A stretch of DNA of 64,000 nucleotides from Clostridia bacterium (lineage in GTDB: Bacteria > Bacillota > Clostridia > Oscillospirales > Acutalibacteraceae), in assembly GCA_017521925.1 (NCBI GenBank), contig JAFXBG010000008.1:29077-93076 (forward strand). The letters are read 5' to 3'. Below, in pieces: positions 26,003 through 36,021 of the stretch (position 1 is its first letter; the number at the start of each line of letters is the position of its first letter). The notes beneath the pieces are model-generated. The model worked only from the letters and a program-made list of their open reading frames with translations. It had not been told where the DNA came from and ran no database searches. The position numbers and the translations under genes were made by a program.

Positions 26003-29000
26003 TTATTTGAAATATTTGACAGCGGACTCAAACATCTTGATGTCGTAGTTGCCGGGTACGTTCTTGTAAAGGAACTCGCCCTTACGCTCGGAGTGACCCA
26101 TCTTACCGAATACTCTGCCATCGGGGGAGGTGATACCCTCAATAGCATACATTGAATTGTTGGGGTTAAACTGAACGTCACTTGTGGGATTGCCCATAAG
26201 GTCAACATACTGAGTAGCAATCTGACCATTCTCTGCTAAGCTCTTAATAAGCTCGTCGCTTGCGATAAATCTACCCTCGCCGTGAGAAATGGGAACATTC
26301 ACAATGTCGCCAACTTCCATACCCTGCAGCCAGGGGGACTTGTTGGAAGCAATTCTTGTTCTTACAATCTTAGACTGGTGTCTTGCAATTGTGTTAAAGC
26401 CTAATGTGGGGCAGGTGTCGTCAGTGTCGATAATCTTACCGAAGGGAACAAGACCAAGCTTGATAAGTGCCTGGAAGCCGTTGCAGATACCGCACATTAA
26501 ACCGTCGCGGTTATCGAGAAGGTCAGTAACAGCTTCTTTAACAGCAGCATTTCTGAAGAATGCTGTAATAAACTTAGCAGAACCGTCAGGCTCGTCACCG
26601 CCGCTGAAACCGCCGGGAATGAAAATCATCTGAGCATCCTGAACTCTTTTTGCAAAGTAGTCAACGCTGTCGGCAATTGCATTAGCAGTAAGATTCTTGA
26701 TAACAACAATCTCAGCCTCAGCACCTGCGTCCATCATAGCCTTTGCACTGTCGTATTCACAGTTAGTACCTGGGAATGCAGGAATAATAACCTTAGGCTT
26801 AGCAACCTTAATAGCAGGAGCAAGCTTAATGTCTGTCTTATATTCAAAAGCAGGAATATCCTTTTTCTCGTGCTTGATGTTGCAGGAGTAAACGGACTCA
26901 AGCTTATCCTCAAAGAGCTTGTCAATTTCAGCAGTGGCAACAGCCTCAGCACCTTTTGTGAATGTGCCGTCATCAGTTACAAAACCGATAACCTCGCCGA
27001 AGTCTGCATCTGCGTCAACCTCTAAGAGGAAAGAAGCGTAGTCATAGCCGAAGATTGCATCATTTGTAAGAGTATCCTCAAACTTAAAGCCGAAGGAGTT
27101 ACCCATAGCCATCTTCATAACTGCTTCAGCAATACCGCCAAGTGTGGGAGTATAAGCTGAGTAAACCTTACCGGCTCTCATAAGCTCGGTAACCTTATTA
27201 ATTACAGCAAAGAGGGAATCGGTCTTGGGTAAGTGGTTTTCGTCAAGCTCTGCAGAGAGCTTAACAACCTTGTTGCCTGCTTTCTTGAACTCGGGAGAAA
27301 TAACGTCCTTAGAGTCAGCAGTAGTAACAGCAAAGGAAACAAGTGTGGGGGGAACATCTAAATCTTCAAATGTACCGCTCATAGAATCCTTACCGCCGAT
27401 GGAGCCAATGCCTAAGTTTAACTGAGCTTCAAAAGCACCTAAGAGAGCTGCAAGAGGCTTGCCCCAACGTTTGCCGTCTTTACCGGGACGCTCGAAGTAT
27501 TCCTGGAATGTAAGGTAAACGTCAGTAATGTCTGCACCGCTGGCAATAAGCTTGCAAACTGACTCGACAACTGCAAGATAAGCACCGTGATAGGGACTCT
27601 TCTCAGCAATGAAGGGGTTGTAGCCCCAGCTCATAAGTGAGCAGGTGTTGGTGTGCTTCTTCTCAACGGGAATCTTGTGAGCCATTGCCTGAATAGGTGT
27701 GGTCTGATTCTTACCGCCGAAAGGCATAAGAACTGTGCCTGCACCGATAGTAGAGTCAAATCTTTCGGAAAGACCGCGACGAGAACAGATGTTAAGGTCG
27801 TCGGCAGTTTTCTTCATATTCTCTGCAAATGTGCCCTCAATGTTCTTTTTGTAGCACTCAGGTGCGGCGGGAGTAATATCAATGTGCTTCTCAGCACCGT
27901 TGGAATTTAAGAAATCACGGCTGATATTTACGATATCCTTGCCGTTCCAGTTCATAACAAGTCTGGCTTCTTCTGTTACCTCAGCAACAACGGTTGCATT
28001 AAGGTTTTCGCTTGCAGCAAGAGTGAGGAAGCCCTCAACGTCCTTAGCCTCAACTACAACTGCCATTCTCTCCTGGCTTTCGCTGATTGCAAGCTCTGTG
28101 CCGTCAAGACCGTCGTACTTCTTGGGAACTGCGTTAAGGTTAATCTTAAGACCGTCTGCAAGCTCACCGATAGCAACGGAAACACCGCCTGCACCGAAGT
28201 CGTTGCAACGTTTAATCATCTGGCAAGCTTCCTTGTTTCTGAAAAGACGCTGAAGCTTTCTTTCCTCGGGAGCATTACCCTTCTGAACTTCTGCACCGCA
28301 GGTCTCGAGAGAATCCATTGTGTGAGACTTGGAAGAACCTGTAGCACCGCCGCAGCCGTCTCTGCCTGTAGCACCGCCAAGTAAGATTACAACGTCGCCT
28401 GCTTCGGGGCGTTCACGTCTTACATTTTCTGCGGGAGCAGCCGCAACAACAGCACCGATTTCCATACGCTTTGCGGCATAGCCGTCGTGATAAAGCTCGT
28501 CAACCATACCTGTTGCAAGACCAATCTGGTTGCCGTAAGAAGAATAACCTGCAGCAGCAGTTGTAACAATCTTTCTCTGAGGGAGCTTACCCTTGATTGT
28601 TTCGCTGACAGGCTTTAAGGGGTTAGCACCGCCTGTAACACGCATAGCACCGTAAACGTAGCTTCTGCCTGAGAGGGGGTCACGGATTGCACCGCCGATA
28701 CATGTAGCGGCACCGCCGAAAGGCTCAATTTCTGTGGGGTGGTTGTGAGTTTCGTTCTTGAAGAGTAAGAGCCAAGGCTCCTTAACACCGTCAATTTCAA
28801 CGTCAATCTTAACTGTGCAAGCGTTGATTTCTTCGCTTTCGTCAAGCTTTTCTAATTTGCCTGTAGCCTTTAAGTATCTTGCGGCAACAGTTGCAAGGTC
28901 CATAAGGCATACGGGCTTGTGAGTGCGGTTAAGCTCTTCACGAGTTTTCATATATCTGTCGTAAGCTTTCTGAAGGAGCTCGTCCTCGAAGCTTACGTTG

Positions 29001-29695
29001 TCGATATTTGTAAGGAAAGTGGTGTGACGGCAGTGGTCAGACCAGTATGTATCAATCATTCTGATTTCTGTTATAGTGGGGTCCCTGTCCTCGGACTTAA
29101 AATATGCCTGACAGAATGCGATATCGTCGTTATCCATAGCAAGGGCGTACTTCTTAACGAAATCTGCAAGACCCTCTGAGTCAAGGTTAATAAAACCTGT
29201 TAAGGTTTCAACCTCGGTAGGAATGTCATAAACTGTAGCCAAAGTTTCGGGCATTTCCATTACTGCCTCTCTGGACTCAACAGGGTTTATAACGTGCTTT
29301 TTAATAGCAGAAATTTCATCCTCAGTAACATTACCGCTTACAAGGTAAACCTTAGCAGCTTTTACTGTAGGTCTTTCTTTCTGAGAAATAATCTGGATAC
29401 ACTGAGCGGCAGAGTCAGCTCTCTGGTCAAACTGACCGGGTAAGAATTCTACTGCAAAGGCAGTGTAGCCGTCTGTGCTAACTTCATTATAAGTATCGTC
29501 GAGCTGAGGCTCAGAGAATACAGTCTTAACAGAGTAATCGAAAAGGTCTTTTTCGATGTTCTCAACGTCATAGCGATTGATAACTCTGATTTCCTTAACG
29601 CTCTTAATGCCTAAAAGCTCATTAACTTCGTGAAGCAGGTCACGGGATTCATTTCTGAAAGCCTGCTTTTTTTCAACATAAATTCGATAAACCAT
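26003..29695 (-). CDS. purL: Phosphoribosylformylglycinamidine synthase (single-chain)
   Basis: Converts FGAR, glutamine and ATP to FGAM in purine synthesis. The 1230-aa chain fuses the synthase with the glutaminase, as in the large single-polypeptide form, in place of the separate PurS/PurL/PurQ set of Bacillus. The synthase part has SDHCRHTTF and ETHNHPTEIEPFGGAATCIGG. The C-terminal class I amidotransferase has its nucleophile in MCGICNGFQALI and a His-Glu pair in SHGEGRF. It is the last gene of the operon and shares one base with the purD stop (TAATG). Confidence 0.97.
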   Translation of the reverse strand: MVYRIYVEKKQAFRNESRDLLHEVNELLGIKSVKEIRVINRYDVENIEKDLFDYSVKTVFSEPQLDDTYNEVSTDGYTAFAVEFLPGQFDQRADSAAQCIQIISQKERPTVKAAKVYLVSGNVTEDEISAIKKHVINPVESREAVMEMPETLATVYDIPTEVETLTGFINLDSEGLADFVKKYALAMDNDDIAFCQAYFKSEDRDPTITEIRMIDTYWSDHCRHTTFLTNIDNVSFEDELLQKAYDRYMKTREELNRTHKPVCLMDLATVAARYLKATGKLEKLDESEEINACTVKIDVEIDGVKEPWLLLFKNETHNHPTEIEPFGGAATCIGGAIRDPLSGRSYVYGAMRVTGGANPLKPVSETIKGKLPQRKIVTTAAAGYSSYGNQIGLATGMVDELYHDGYAAKRMEIGAVVAAAPAENVRRERPEAGDVVILLGGATGRDGCGGATGSSKSHTMDSLETCGAEVQKGNAPEERKLQRLFRNKEACQMIKRCNDFGAGGVSVAIGELADGLKINLNAVPKKYDGLDGTELAISESQERMAVVVEAKDVEGFLTLAASENLNATVVAEVTEEARLVMNWNGKDIVNISRDFLNSNGAEKHIDITPAAPECYKKNIEGTFAENMKKTADDLNICSRRGLSERFDSTIGAGTVLMPFGGKNQTTPIQAMAHKIPVEKKHTNTCSLMSWGYNPFIAEKSPYHGAYLAVVESVCKLIASGADITDVYLTFQEYFERPGKDGKRWGKPLAALLGAFEAQLNLGIGSIGGKDSMSGTFEDLDVPPTLVSFAVTTADSKDVISPEFKKAGNKVVKLSAELDENHLPKTDSLFAVINKVTELMRAGKVYSAYTPTLGGIAEAVMKMAMGNSFGFKFEDTLTNDAIFGYDYASFLLEVDADADFGEVIGFVTDDGTFTKGAEAVATAEIDKLFEDKLESVYSCNIKHEKKDIPAFEYKTDIKLAPAIKVAKPKVIIPAFPGTNCEYDSAKAMMDAGAEAEIVVIKNLTANAIADSVDYFAKRVQDAQMIFIPGGFSGGDEPDGSAKFITAFFRNAAVKEAVTDLLDNRDGLMCGICNGFQALIKLGLVPFGKIIDTDDTCPTLGFNTIARHQSKIVRTRIASNKSPWLQGMEVGDIVNVPISHGEGRFIASDELIKSLAENGQIATQYVDLMGNPTSDVQFNPNNSMYAIEGITSPDGRVFGKMGHSERKGEFLYKNVPGNYDIKMFESAVKYFK

Positions 29696-30969
29696 TATTC
29701 TATCCCTTTCTGTGCCTGTAATGCTCTTTTGCCGATGTCTTTGCGGTAGAATGCGTTATCAAAATGCACTTTGCTTACTTTGTCATAGGCGTTGTTGATT
29801 GCACAGCTGAGGCAGCTGCCTAAAGCTGTAACGCCAAGTACACGGCCACCGCCTGTAAGAAGTTTGCCGTCCTCAAGCTTAGCGCCTGCTACGAAGATGT
29901 CCTTCATAACATCACCTTCGGCTGTAATCTCAAAGCCTGTCTCGTACTTTTGAGGATAGCCTGAGGAAGCCATAACCACGCAAGCGGCACTGTCAGTACT
30001 AAACTCAACATCAATCTCGGAGAGAGTAGAGTTTGTAACAGCCTGCATAATAGTGAGAAGGTCTGTCTTTAAGAGGGGTAAAACTACCTGAGTTTCGGGG
30101 TCGCCGAAACGGCAGTTAAATTCAATTACCTTTGGACCTGTGGGTGTAAGCATAAGACCAAAGTAAAGGCAACCCTTAAAGGTTCTGCCCTCAGCATTCA
30201 TTGCATTCATGGTGGGAATGAAGATTTCCTTCATACATCTGTCTGCAATTGATTTTGTATAATAGGGGTTAGGAGCAACTGTACCCATACCGCCTGTATT
30301 AAGACCTTTGTCTCCGTCTAACGCACGTTTGTGGTCCATTGAAGAAATCATAGGAACTACTACTTTGCCGTCTGTAAAGGAAAGAACTGAAACCTCAGGG
30401 CCAGTAAGGAATTCTTCAATAACAATCTGGTCTCCTGACTTGCCGAAAACCTTATCCTCCATCATATCCTTAACGGCTTTTTTCGCATCTTCTCTTGTTT
30501 CGGCAATAATAACGCCTTTGCCAAGAGCAAGTCCGTCAGCCTTGATAACTGTGGGGATAGGTGCGGTATCAAGATAAGTAAGTGCTGACTCCATATCTGT
30601 GAATACTTCGTACTCAGCTGTAGGAATACCGTACTTTTTGCAAAGGTTCTTGGAGAATACCTTTGAACCTTCGATAATAGCCGCCTTAGCCTCAGGGCCA
30701 AAGCAGGGAATACCAAGCTCATTTAATCTGTCAACACAGCCAAGCACCAATGGGTCGTCGGGAGCAACTACTGCGTAGTCAATAGCATTTTCTTTAGCAA
30801 ACTGACAGATACCGTCAAGGTCGGTTGCCTTAACAGCAACACACTCTGCATCAGCGGCAATACCGCCGTTGCCCGGTAATGCGTAGATTTTCTCTACACT
30901 TTCGTTTTCTTTAATTTTTTTGATGATGGCGTGCTCTCTGCCGCCGCCACCTACAACCATAATCTTCAT
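29695..30969 (-). CDS. purD: Phosphoribosylamine-glycine ligase
   Basis: GAR synthetase, the second step of purine synthesis, 424 aa. The N-terminus KIMVVGGGGREHAI is the family signature. The ATP-grasp core shows VIKADGLALGKGVIIA, LNTGGMGTV and EFNCRFGDPETQ. It starts 15 bp after the transformylase gene and is translationally coupled to purL. Confidence 0.98.
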   Translation of the reverse strand: MKIMVVGGGGREHAIIKKIKENESVEKIYALPGNGGIAADAECVAVKATDLDGICQFAKENAIDYAVVAPDDPLVLGCVDRLNELGIPCFGPEAKAAIIEGSKVFSKNLCKKYGIPTAEYEVFTDMESALTYLDTAPIPTVIKADGLALGKGVIIAETREDAKKAVKDMMEDKVFGKSGDQIVIEEFLTGPEVSVLSFTDGKVVVPMISSMDHKRALDGDKGLNTGGMGTVAPNPYYTKSIADRCMKEIFIPTMNAMNAEGRTFKGCLYFGLMLTPTGPKVIEFNCRFGDPETQVVLPLLKTDLLTIMQAVTNSTLSEIDVEFSTDSAACVVMASSGYPQKYETGFEITAEGDVMKDIFVAGAKLEDGKLLTGGGRVLGVTALGSCLSCAINNAYDKVSKVHFDNAFYRKDIGKRALQAQKGIE

Positions 30970-30984
30970 ACTTTTAACTCCGTA

Positions 30985-32169
30985 TTAGTGGTGGAAAAGT
31001 CTCATTCCTGTAAATGCCATTGCAATGTCGTACTTGTTACAGCAGTCGATTACAATGTCATCTCTTATTGAGCCGCCGGGCTGAGCAATGTAGCTTACGC
31101 CGCTTTTCTTAGCTCTCTCGATGTTGTCGTCAAAGGGGAAGAATGCATCAGAACCCAGAGCAACACCTGAAATTGTCTTGAGGTGTGCATCGATGTCGTC
31201 ATGTGTAAGGGGCTCGGGCTTTCTTGTAAAGTACTTCTGCCAGTTGCCGTCAGCACATACATCTTCTTCATTTTTGTTGATGTAGCCGTCGATAACGTTA
31301 TCTCTCTGGGGTCTGCCGAGAGTCTCAATAAAGGGAAGATTAAGAACCTTTTCACACTGACGGAGCTGCCAAGTGTCAGCCTTGGAGCCTGCAAGACGTG
31401 TGCAGTGGATTCTTGACTGCTGACCTGCACCTACACCGATAGCCTGACCGTCTACTGCAAAGCATACAGAGTTGGACTGAGTGTACTTAAGTGTGATAAG
31501 AGAAATAATAAGGTCTCTTACTGCACTGTCGGGAAGGTGCTTGTTATTTGTAACAAGGTTATTTAAAAGCTCCTTGTTAATCTCAAAGTTGTTTCTGCCC
31601 TGCTCAAAAGTAATGCCGAATACCTGCTTTTTCTCCTGAACCTCGGGAACATAATCTTTGTCAATCTGAACGATATTGTAGTTGCCGTTTCTCTTTGATT
31701 TTAAAATCTCAAGAGCTTCGGGAGTAAAGCCGGGAGCAATAACACCGTCAGAAACTTCACGCTGAATAAGCTTAGCAGTTGTTACGTCACAAACATCGGA
31801 AAGAGCAATCCAGTCACCGAAAGAGCACATTCTGTCGGTACCTCTTGCTCTTGCAAAAGCAGTAGCAAGGGGAGAATCGTCAAGACCTTCGATGTCATCT
31901 GTAAATGTAGCACGCTTGAGCTCTTTGCTCATAGGAACTGCAATAGCGGCAGATGTGGGGGAAACGTGTTTGAAGGAAGTAGCGGCCTCAACGCCTAACT
32001 GTTCCTTGATTTCCTTAACTAACTGCCATGAGTTGAAAGCATCAAGGAAGTTAATAAAGCCGGGACGGCCACAGAGAATCTCAATAGGCAAATCCTTGCC
32101 GTTTTCCATAAAAATCTTAGCAGGCTTCTGATTAGGGTTACAGCCGTACTTAAGTTCAAACTCTTTCAT
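30985..32169 (-). CDS. AICAR transformylase, stand-alone (PurH-type domain only)
   Basis: Transfers a formyl group from 10-formyl-THF to AICAR, giving FAICAR. The 394-aa protein contains only the transformylase half of PurH; the IMP cyclohydrolase half is missing. The catalytic Lys-His pair appears as SFKHVSPTSAA. GVGAGQQSRIHCTRLAG and SDAFFPFDD match conserved PurH segments. The start at ATG 32169 lies 8 bp after AAGGAG; a GTG at 32178 overlaps that site. The cyclohydrolase is supplied by the next gene upstream. Confidence 0.93.
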   Translation of the reverse strand: MKEFELKYGCNPNQKPAKIFMENGKDLPIEILCGRPGFINFLDAFNSWQLVKEIKEQLGVEAATSFKHVSPTSAAIAVPMSKELKRATFTDDIEGLDDSPLATAFARARGTDRMCSFGDWIALSDVCDVTTAKLIQREVSDGVIAPGFTPEALEILKSKRNGNYNIVQIDKDYVPEVQEKKQVFGITFEQGRNNFEINKELLNNLVTNNKHLPDSAVRDLIISLITLKYTQSNSVCFAVDGQAIGVGAGQQSRIHCTRLAGSKADTWQLRQCEKVLNLPFIETLGRPQRDNVIDGYINKNEEDVCADGNWQKYFTRKPEPLTHDDIDAHLKTISGVALGSDAFFPFDDNIERAKKSGVSYIAQPGGSIRDDIVIDCCNKYDIAMAFTGMRLFHH

Positions 32170-32181
32170 TTCAGACACTCC

Positions 32182-32907
32182 TTATACTTTCTCGAATTTA
32201 TTAATCATTCTGTTCTCAACGTCACCTGTCTTAAGGTCAACAGTGCGAACGTAAAGAGAAATTTTGTTGTCCTCGTCAAGTGCGTTCCAAAGGTCATTGG
32301 TGAAAGCATCAATATCGTTACCGATAGCAACTCTTTCAGGTTCGCCCTGGAAGGTGGGAATAGGTGCACCGTCACATACATAGGTGTGAATAAAGTGACC
32401 AAGACCCTTTAAAGCAGGGTAGCTGTATGTAAATCTGTTGCAAGCTGTACCCTCAGCATCTGCACTCTTTAAAATGCTCATCTGATATGTAAAGTCGTCA
32501 CTTGCAAATGTCATCATTCCTGAGATTCGGGGTGTGAAGTTTGGAGCATCAGGTTCAAACTCACGAGCGGTTAAAGCATCCGCAAAGCTTTTGCCTTCCT
32601 TAAGACCGTCGTAAACTGTGTCGGTCTGGTCGCCGTTTGTAACGATAAGGTTATTCTCAAACTTTCTTATGGGGGAGTAGATAATAAGGCTGGGGTCTTC
32701 TACCTTGGAAGCATCATAAGGGTGAATAATAACCTCGTCGCCGTTTTCTACGAAAATACGGTTACGGCTGTTGTTGCTTCTGCCCATAATAAAGTAAGCT
32801 GTAAGAGCTTTTGTGCCGTCTTCTGTTTTACCGATTACGATGCCTCTTCCTACGTAAGAGTTACCTTCGATAAGCTTAGCAATATTGTTAATCTTGTAGA
32901 TATCCAT
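32182..32907 (-). CDS. IMP cyclohydrolase, PurO-like
   Basis: Closes the ring of FAICAR to give IMP. The 241-aa protein resembles the archaeal-type cyclohydrolase family (PurO, COG3363/PF07826), not the PurH N-terminal domain. Visible family features are YVGRGIVIGKT, AYFIMGRSNNSRNR, YNxx-like NGDQTDTVYDG and TPRISGMM. It lies 12 bp upstream of the stand-alone transformylase, so together they replace bifunctional PurH. The family call rests on my recognition of these segments plus the strong context. Confidence 0.87.
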   Translation of the reverse strand: MDIYKINNIAKLIEGNSYVGRGIVIGKTEDGTKALTAYFIMGRSNNSRNRIFVENGDEVIIHPYDASKVEDPSLIIYSPIRKFENNLIVTNGDQTDTVYDGLKEGKSFADALTAREFEPDAPNFTPRISGMMTFASDDFTYQMSILKSADAEGTACNRFTYSYPALKGLGHFIHTYVCDGAPIPTFQGEPERVAIGNDIDAFTNDLWNALDEDNKISLYVRTVDLKTGDVENRMINKFEKV

Positions 32908-32917
32908 TTTTCTTTCC

Positions 32918-33526
32918 TCACTTTTTACTTATAATCTCAGCCGATACCTTTTCAGCCGCAAGGGGAAGAATTTTCCACTCTGCAAGCCTCATTACTCGCT
33001 TCTGTAAGGTTTCGGGAGTATCGTCGTCTTTAATAGCTACGGCTTTTTGCATAATGATTTTGCCACCGTCGGGGATTTCATTTACAAAGTGAACTGTTGC
33101 ACCTGTTACCTTAACGCCATACTCAAGAGCCATTTCGTGCACCTTAAGTCCGTAAGCACCCTTGCCGCAGAAAGAAGGAATAAGAGCAGGGTGAACATTA
33201 ATAATTCTGTCGGGAAAGTCGCGGGTGAAGTCGGCACTGAGGATTGTCATAAAGCCTGCAAGGATAATAAGGTCGATGTCGTTTTCCTTTAAAAGCTTTT
33301 TGAGACGAGCCTCAAATGCCTCTTGTGAGCCTAAGTCCTTCTTAACGGCAACAGCAGTTTTAATTCCTGCATTCTCAGCTCTTACAAGAGCATAAGCGTC
33401 AGCCTTGCTTGAAATTACAAGCTTAATCTCACCGCTTGTAAGGATGCCTTTCTGCTGAGCCTTTATAAGAGCACCGAGGTTTGTGCCGCCGCCCGACACT
33501 AAGCAAGCAATACGTGCTTTGCTCAT
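32918..33526 (-). CDS. purN: Phosphoribosylglycinamide formyltransferase
   Basis: GAR transformylase, using 10-formyl-THF, 202 aa. The N-terminus ACLVSGGGTNLGALI binds phosphate. The catalytic Asn-His are in INVHPALIPSF, and the catalytic Asp is probably in EIPDGGKII. The family's usual GKG(M/A)YG appears as GKGAYG. The ATG overlaps the end of purM by 4 nt. Confidence 0.96.
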   Translation of the reverse strand: MSKARIACLVSGGGTNLGALIKAQQKGILTSGEIKLVISSKADAYALVRAENAGIKTAVAVKKDLGSQEAFEARLKKLLKENDIDLIILAGFMTILSADFTRDFPDRIINVHPALIPSFCGKGAYGLKVHEMALEYGVKVTGATVHFVNEIPDGGKIIMQKAVAIKDDDTPETLQKRVMRLAEWKILPLAAEKVSAEIISKK

Positions 33527-34557
33527 AAAATCACCTTTTCATCGCTTTCTATGATTTCACCGATAAGGTAAGCATCCTCGCCGTTTGCCTTTAAGATTTC
33601 AAGAGCTTTGTCTGCATCTTCCTTGCTTACAACGATGCTCATACCAACGCCCATATTAAAGGTATTGAACATATCACGTTCGCTGATGTTACCTTCCTTC
33701 TGGATAAGACTGAAGATAGGTAAAATCTTAACAGCACTTTTATCAATTTTAGCACCAAATCCGTCGGGGATAGAGCGGGGAATATTCTCGTAGAAGCCAC
33801 CGCCTGTAATGTGAGAAATACCCTTAACCTTAACAGCTTCTAAAAGTGCAAGCACAGGCTTAACGTAAATTCTTGTAGGAGTAAGTAAAGTTTCGCCTAA
33901 TGTCTTACCGCCGAGCTCTTCATACGTTCTGTTGATGTCAGTATTCTCAATGTCGAATACCTTTCTTACGAGAGAAAAGCCGTTGGAGTGAACACCTGTA
34001 GAGGGAAGAGCGACAATAACGTCGCCTGCCTTAACCTGAGTGTTGTCAATCATTTTTTTCTTGTCAACAATACCTACGGCAAAACCTGCAAGGTCATAAT
34101 CCTCTAAAGGCATCAAACCGGGATGCTCTGCGGTTTCACCGCCGATAAGAGCCGCACCGGACTGAACACAGCCCTCTGCAACACCGCCGACGATAGTAGC
34201 GATTTTTTCAGGGTAGTTTTTACCGCAAGCAATATAGTCGAGGAAGAAGAGAGGTTTTGCACCTGTGCAGATAATATCGTTAACACACATTGCTACTGCA
34301 TCAATACCAATGGTGTCGTGCTTGTCCATAAGAATAGCAAGCTTAACCTTGGTACCACAACCGTCTGTACCTGAAACAAGAACAGGCTCTTCCATACCTG
34401 TAGGAAGGCCGAAGCAACCGCCAAAACCTCCTACATCATCAAGACAACCTTCATTCTTTGTACGTTTGATGTGTGCTTTCATAAGCTCTACGGCTTTGTA
34501 GCCTGCAGTAATGTCTACGCCTGCTGCTGCGTAGCTTTCACTTCTTGAATTGTTCAT
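33523..34557 (-). CDS. purM: Phosphoribosylformylglycinamidine cyclo-ligase
   Basis: AIR synthetase, 344 aa, which closes the imidazole ring. It has the N-terminal YAAAGVDITAGYKAVELMK, the glycine-rich VSGTDGCGTKVKLAI, IGIDAVAMCVNDI and ITGGGFYENIPR. It overlaps both purF upstream and purN downstream by 4 nt (ATGA type), so the three are translationally coupled. Confidence 0.98.
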   Translation of the reverse strand: MNNSRSESYAAAGVDITAGYKAVELMKAHIKRTKNEGCLDDVGGFGGCFGLPTGMEEPVLVSGTDGCGTKVKLAILMDKHDTIGIDAVAMCVNDIICTGAKPLFFLDYIACGKNYPEKIATIVGGVAEGCVQSGAALIGGETAEHPGLMPLEDYDLAGFAVGIVDKKKMIDNTQVKAGDVIVALPSTGVHSNGFSLVRKVFDIENTDINRTYEELGGKTLGETLLTPTRIYVKPVLALLEAVKVKGISHITGGGFYENIPRSIPDGFGAKIDKSAVKILPIFSLIQKEGNISERDMFNTFNMGVGMSIVVSKEDADKALEILKANGEDAYLIGEIIESDEKVIL

Positions 34558-36008
34558 TTCTTCTCCTCATTTTCTTTCATTTTAGCAACCGAGATTTTAT
34601 CCTCGTATCTGTACTTCTTTGTTTCCTTGGGAATCTCTGTGGGATAATTATTATCAAAGCAAGCTGTGCAGAAACAGTCTTCACCGGCTTCAATAGCAAT
34701 TTTCTTAACATTCTCAACACTTAAGAAACCAAGGGTATCTGCACCTATAATCTCACAGATTTCTTCAGTTGTGTGTTTACAGGCAATAAGGTTTTCACGT
34801 GAGTCGATATCTGTACCGTAATAGCAGGGGTTTAAGAACTTAGGAGCAGATGAACGGAAGTGAATTTCTTTTGCTCCTGCATTTCTTAAAAGCCTTACAA
34901 TTCTTTCACAGGTTGTACCGCGAACGATTGAGTCGTCAATAAGCACAACTCTCTTATCCTTAACTGTGTCAACAATGGGGTTCAGCTTGATTCTTACTTT
35001 ATCTTCGCGTACACTCTGGCCGGGAGCAATAAATGTTCTGCCGATGTATTTGTTTTTAAGGAAGCCTATGCCGTAGGGGATACCTGATTCCTCAGAATAA
35101 CCGATAGCGGCATCAAGTCCCGAGTCGGGAACTCCGATTACAACGTCAGCCTCTACAGGAAACTCCTGAGCTAAATACATACCAGCTCTCTTTCTTGCTT
35201 TGTGAACGGAAGCACCGTCAATTACAGAGTCAGGACGTGCAAAGTAAACATATTCGAAAATACAGGACTTCATAGGAGTTTCTCCTACGTGGTCCTCAAT
35301 GGTTCTAAGGCCTGATTTATCAATTACAATAATTTCGCCGGGTTTAACGTCACGGATAAACTCAGCACCTGTTGCATCCAAAGCACAGCTTTCGGAAGCT
35401 ACAACATACTGACCTTCGTTAGTTTTACCAAGGCAAAGAGGCTTAAGACCAAAGGGGTCTCTTGCTGCAATAAGCTTTGAAGGAGACATAACCACAAGAG
35501 CATATGCACCTTTGATTGAATACATAGCTTTGTTTACGGCTTCTTCAATAGAACCGGTTCTAAGTCTTTCTTTGGTAATAACGTAAGATATAACCTCAGT
35601 GTCAGAGGTTGTGTGGAAGAGGCAACCTTCCATTTCAAGCTCACATCTTAAGTCAAAAGCATTGATTATATTGCCGTTGTATGATATTGCCATTCTGCCT
35701 TTAATGTGATTTACCACCAGAGGCTGTGCGTTTGCTCTGCCTTTGGTTTTAGATGTGCCGTAGCGTACATGGCCTACAGCGATGTTACCCTCGCCAAGTG
35801 CATCTAGTTTTTCGGCAGTAAATACGTCGTTAACAAGTCCGTTATCTCTGCGTGAAGTAAAAAGTCCGTCGTCATTTACAACAATACCGCAGCTTTCCTG
35901 GCCTCTGTGCTGTAAAGCATACAGACCGTAGTAGGTGGTTTTGGCAACGTCGGCATTGTCGCATCCGAATATGCCGAATACACCGCATTCTTCGTTGATT
36001 TTTCGCAT
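34554..36008 (-). CDS. purF: Amidophosphoribosyltransferase
   Basis: The first committed step of purine synthesis (PRPP plus glutamine to phosphoribosylamine), 484 aa. The start MRKINEECGVFGIFG implies removal of seven residues to expose the N-terminal Cys nucleophile at residue 8. The PRPP loop is VVLIDDSIVRGTT. Cysteines near the C-terminus (ACKHTTEEIC and DCFCTACF) fit the 4Fe-4S form known from Bacillus. ATG 36008 is chosen over a longer frame to 36158 that runs back into purE; GAGGGTG lies upstream. Confidence 0.97.
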   Translation of the reverse strand: MRKINEECGVFGIFGCDNADVAKTTYYGLYALQHRGQESCGIVVNDDGLFTSRRDNGLVNDVFTAEKLDALGEGNIAVGHVRYGTSKTKGRANAQPLVVNHIKGRMAISYNGNIINAFDLRCELEMEGCLFHTTSDTEVISYVITKERLRTGSIEEAVNKAMYSIKGAYALVVMSPSKLIAARDPFGLKPLCLGKTNEGQYVVASESCALDATGAEFIRDVKPGEIIVIDKSGLRTIEDHVGETPMKSCIFEYVYFARPDSVIDGASVHKARKRAGMYLAQEFPVEADVVIGVPDSGLDAAIGYSEESGIPYGIGFLKNKYIGRTFIAPGQSVREDKVRIKLNPIVDTVKDKRVVLIDDSIVRGTTCERIVRLLRNAGAKEIHFRSSAPKFLNPCYYGTDIDSRENLIACKHTTEEICEIIGADTLGFLSVENVKKIAIEAGEDCFCTACFDNNYPTEIPKETKKYRYEDKISVAKMKENEEKK

Positions 36009-36021
36009 AGAATTCACCCTC

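Noticed and set aside
28919-29179. Plus-strand reading frames opposite purL and other long genes
   Set aside because: They are shadows of strongly conserved genes on the other strand, with no ribosome sites or recognisable protein features.
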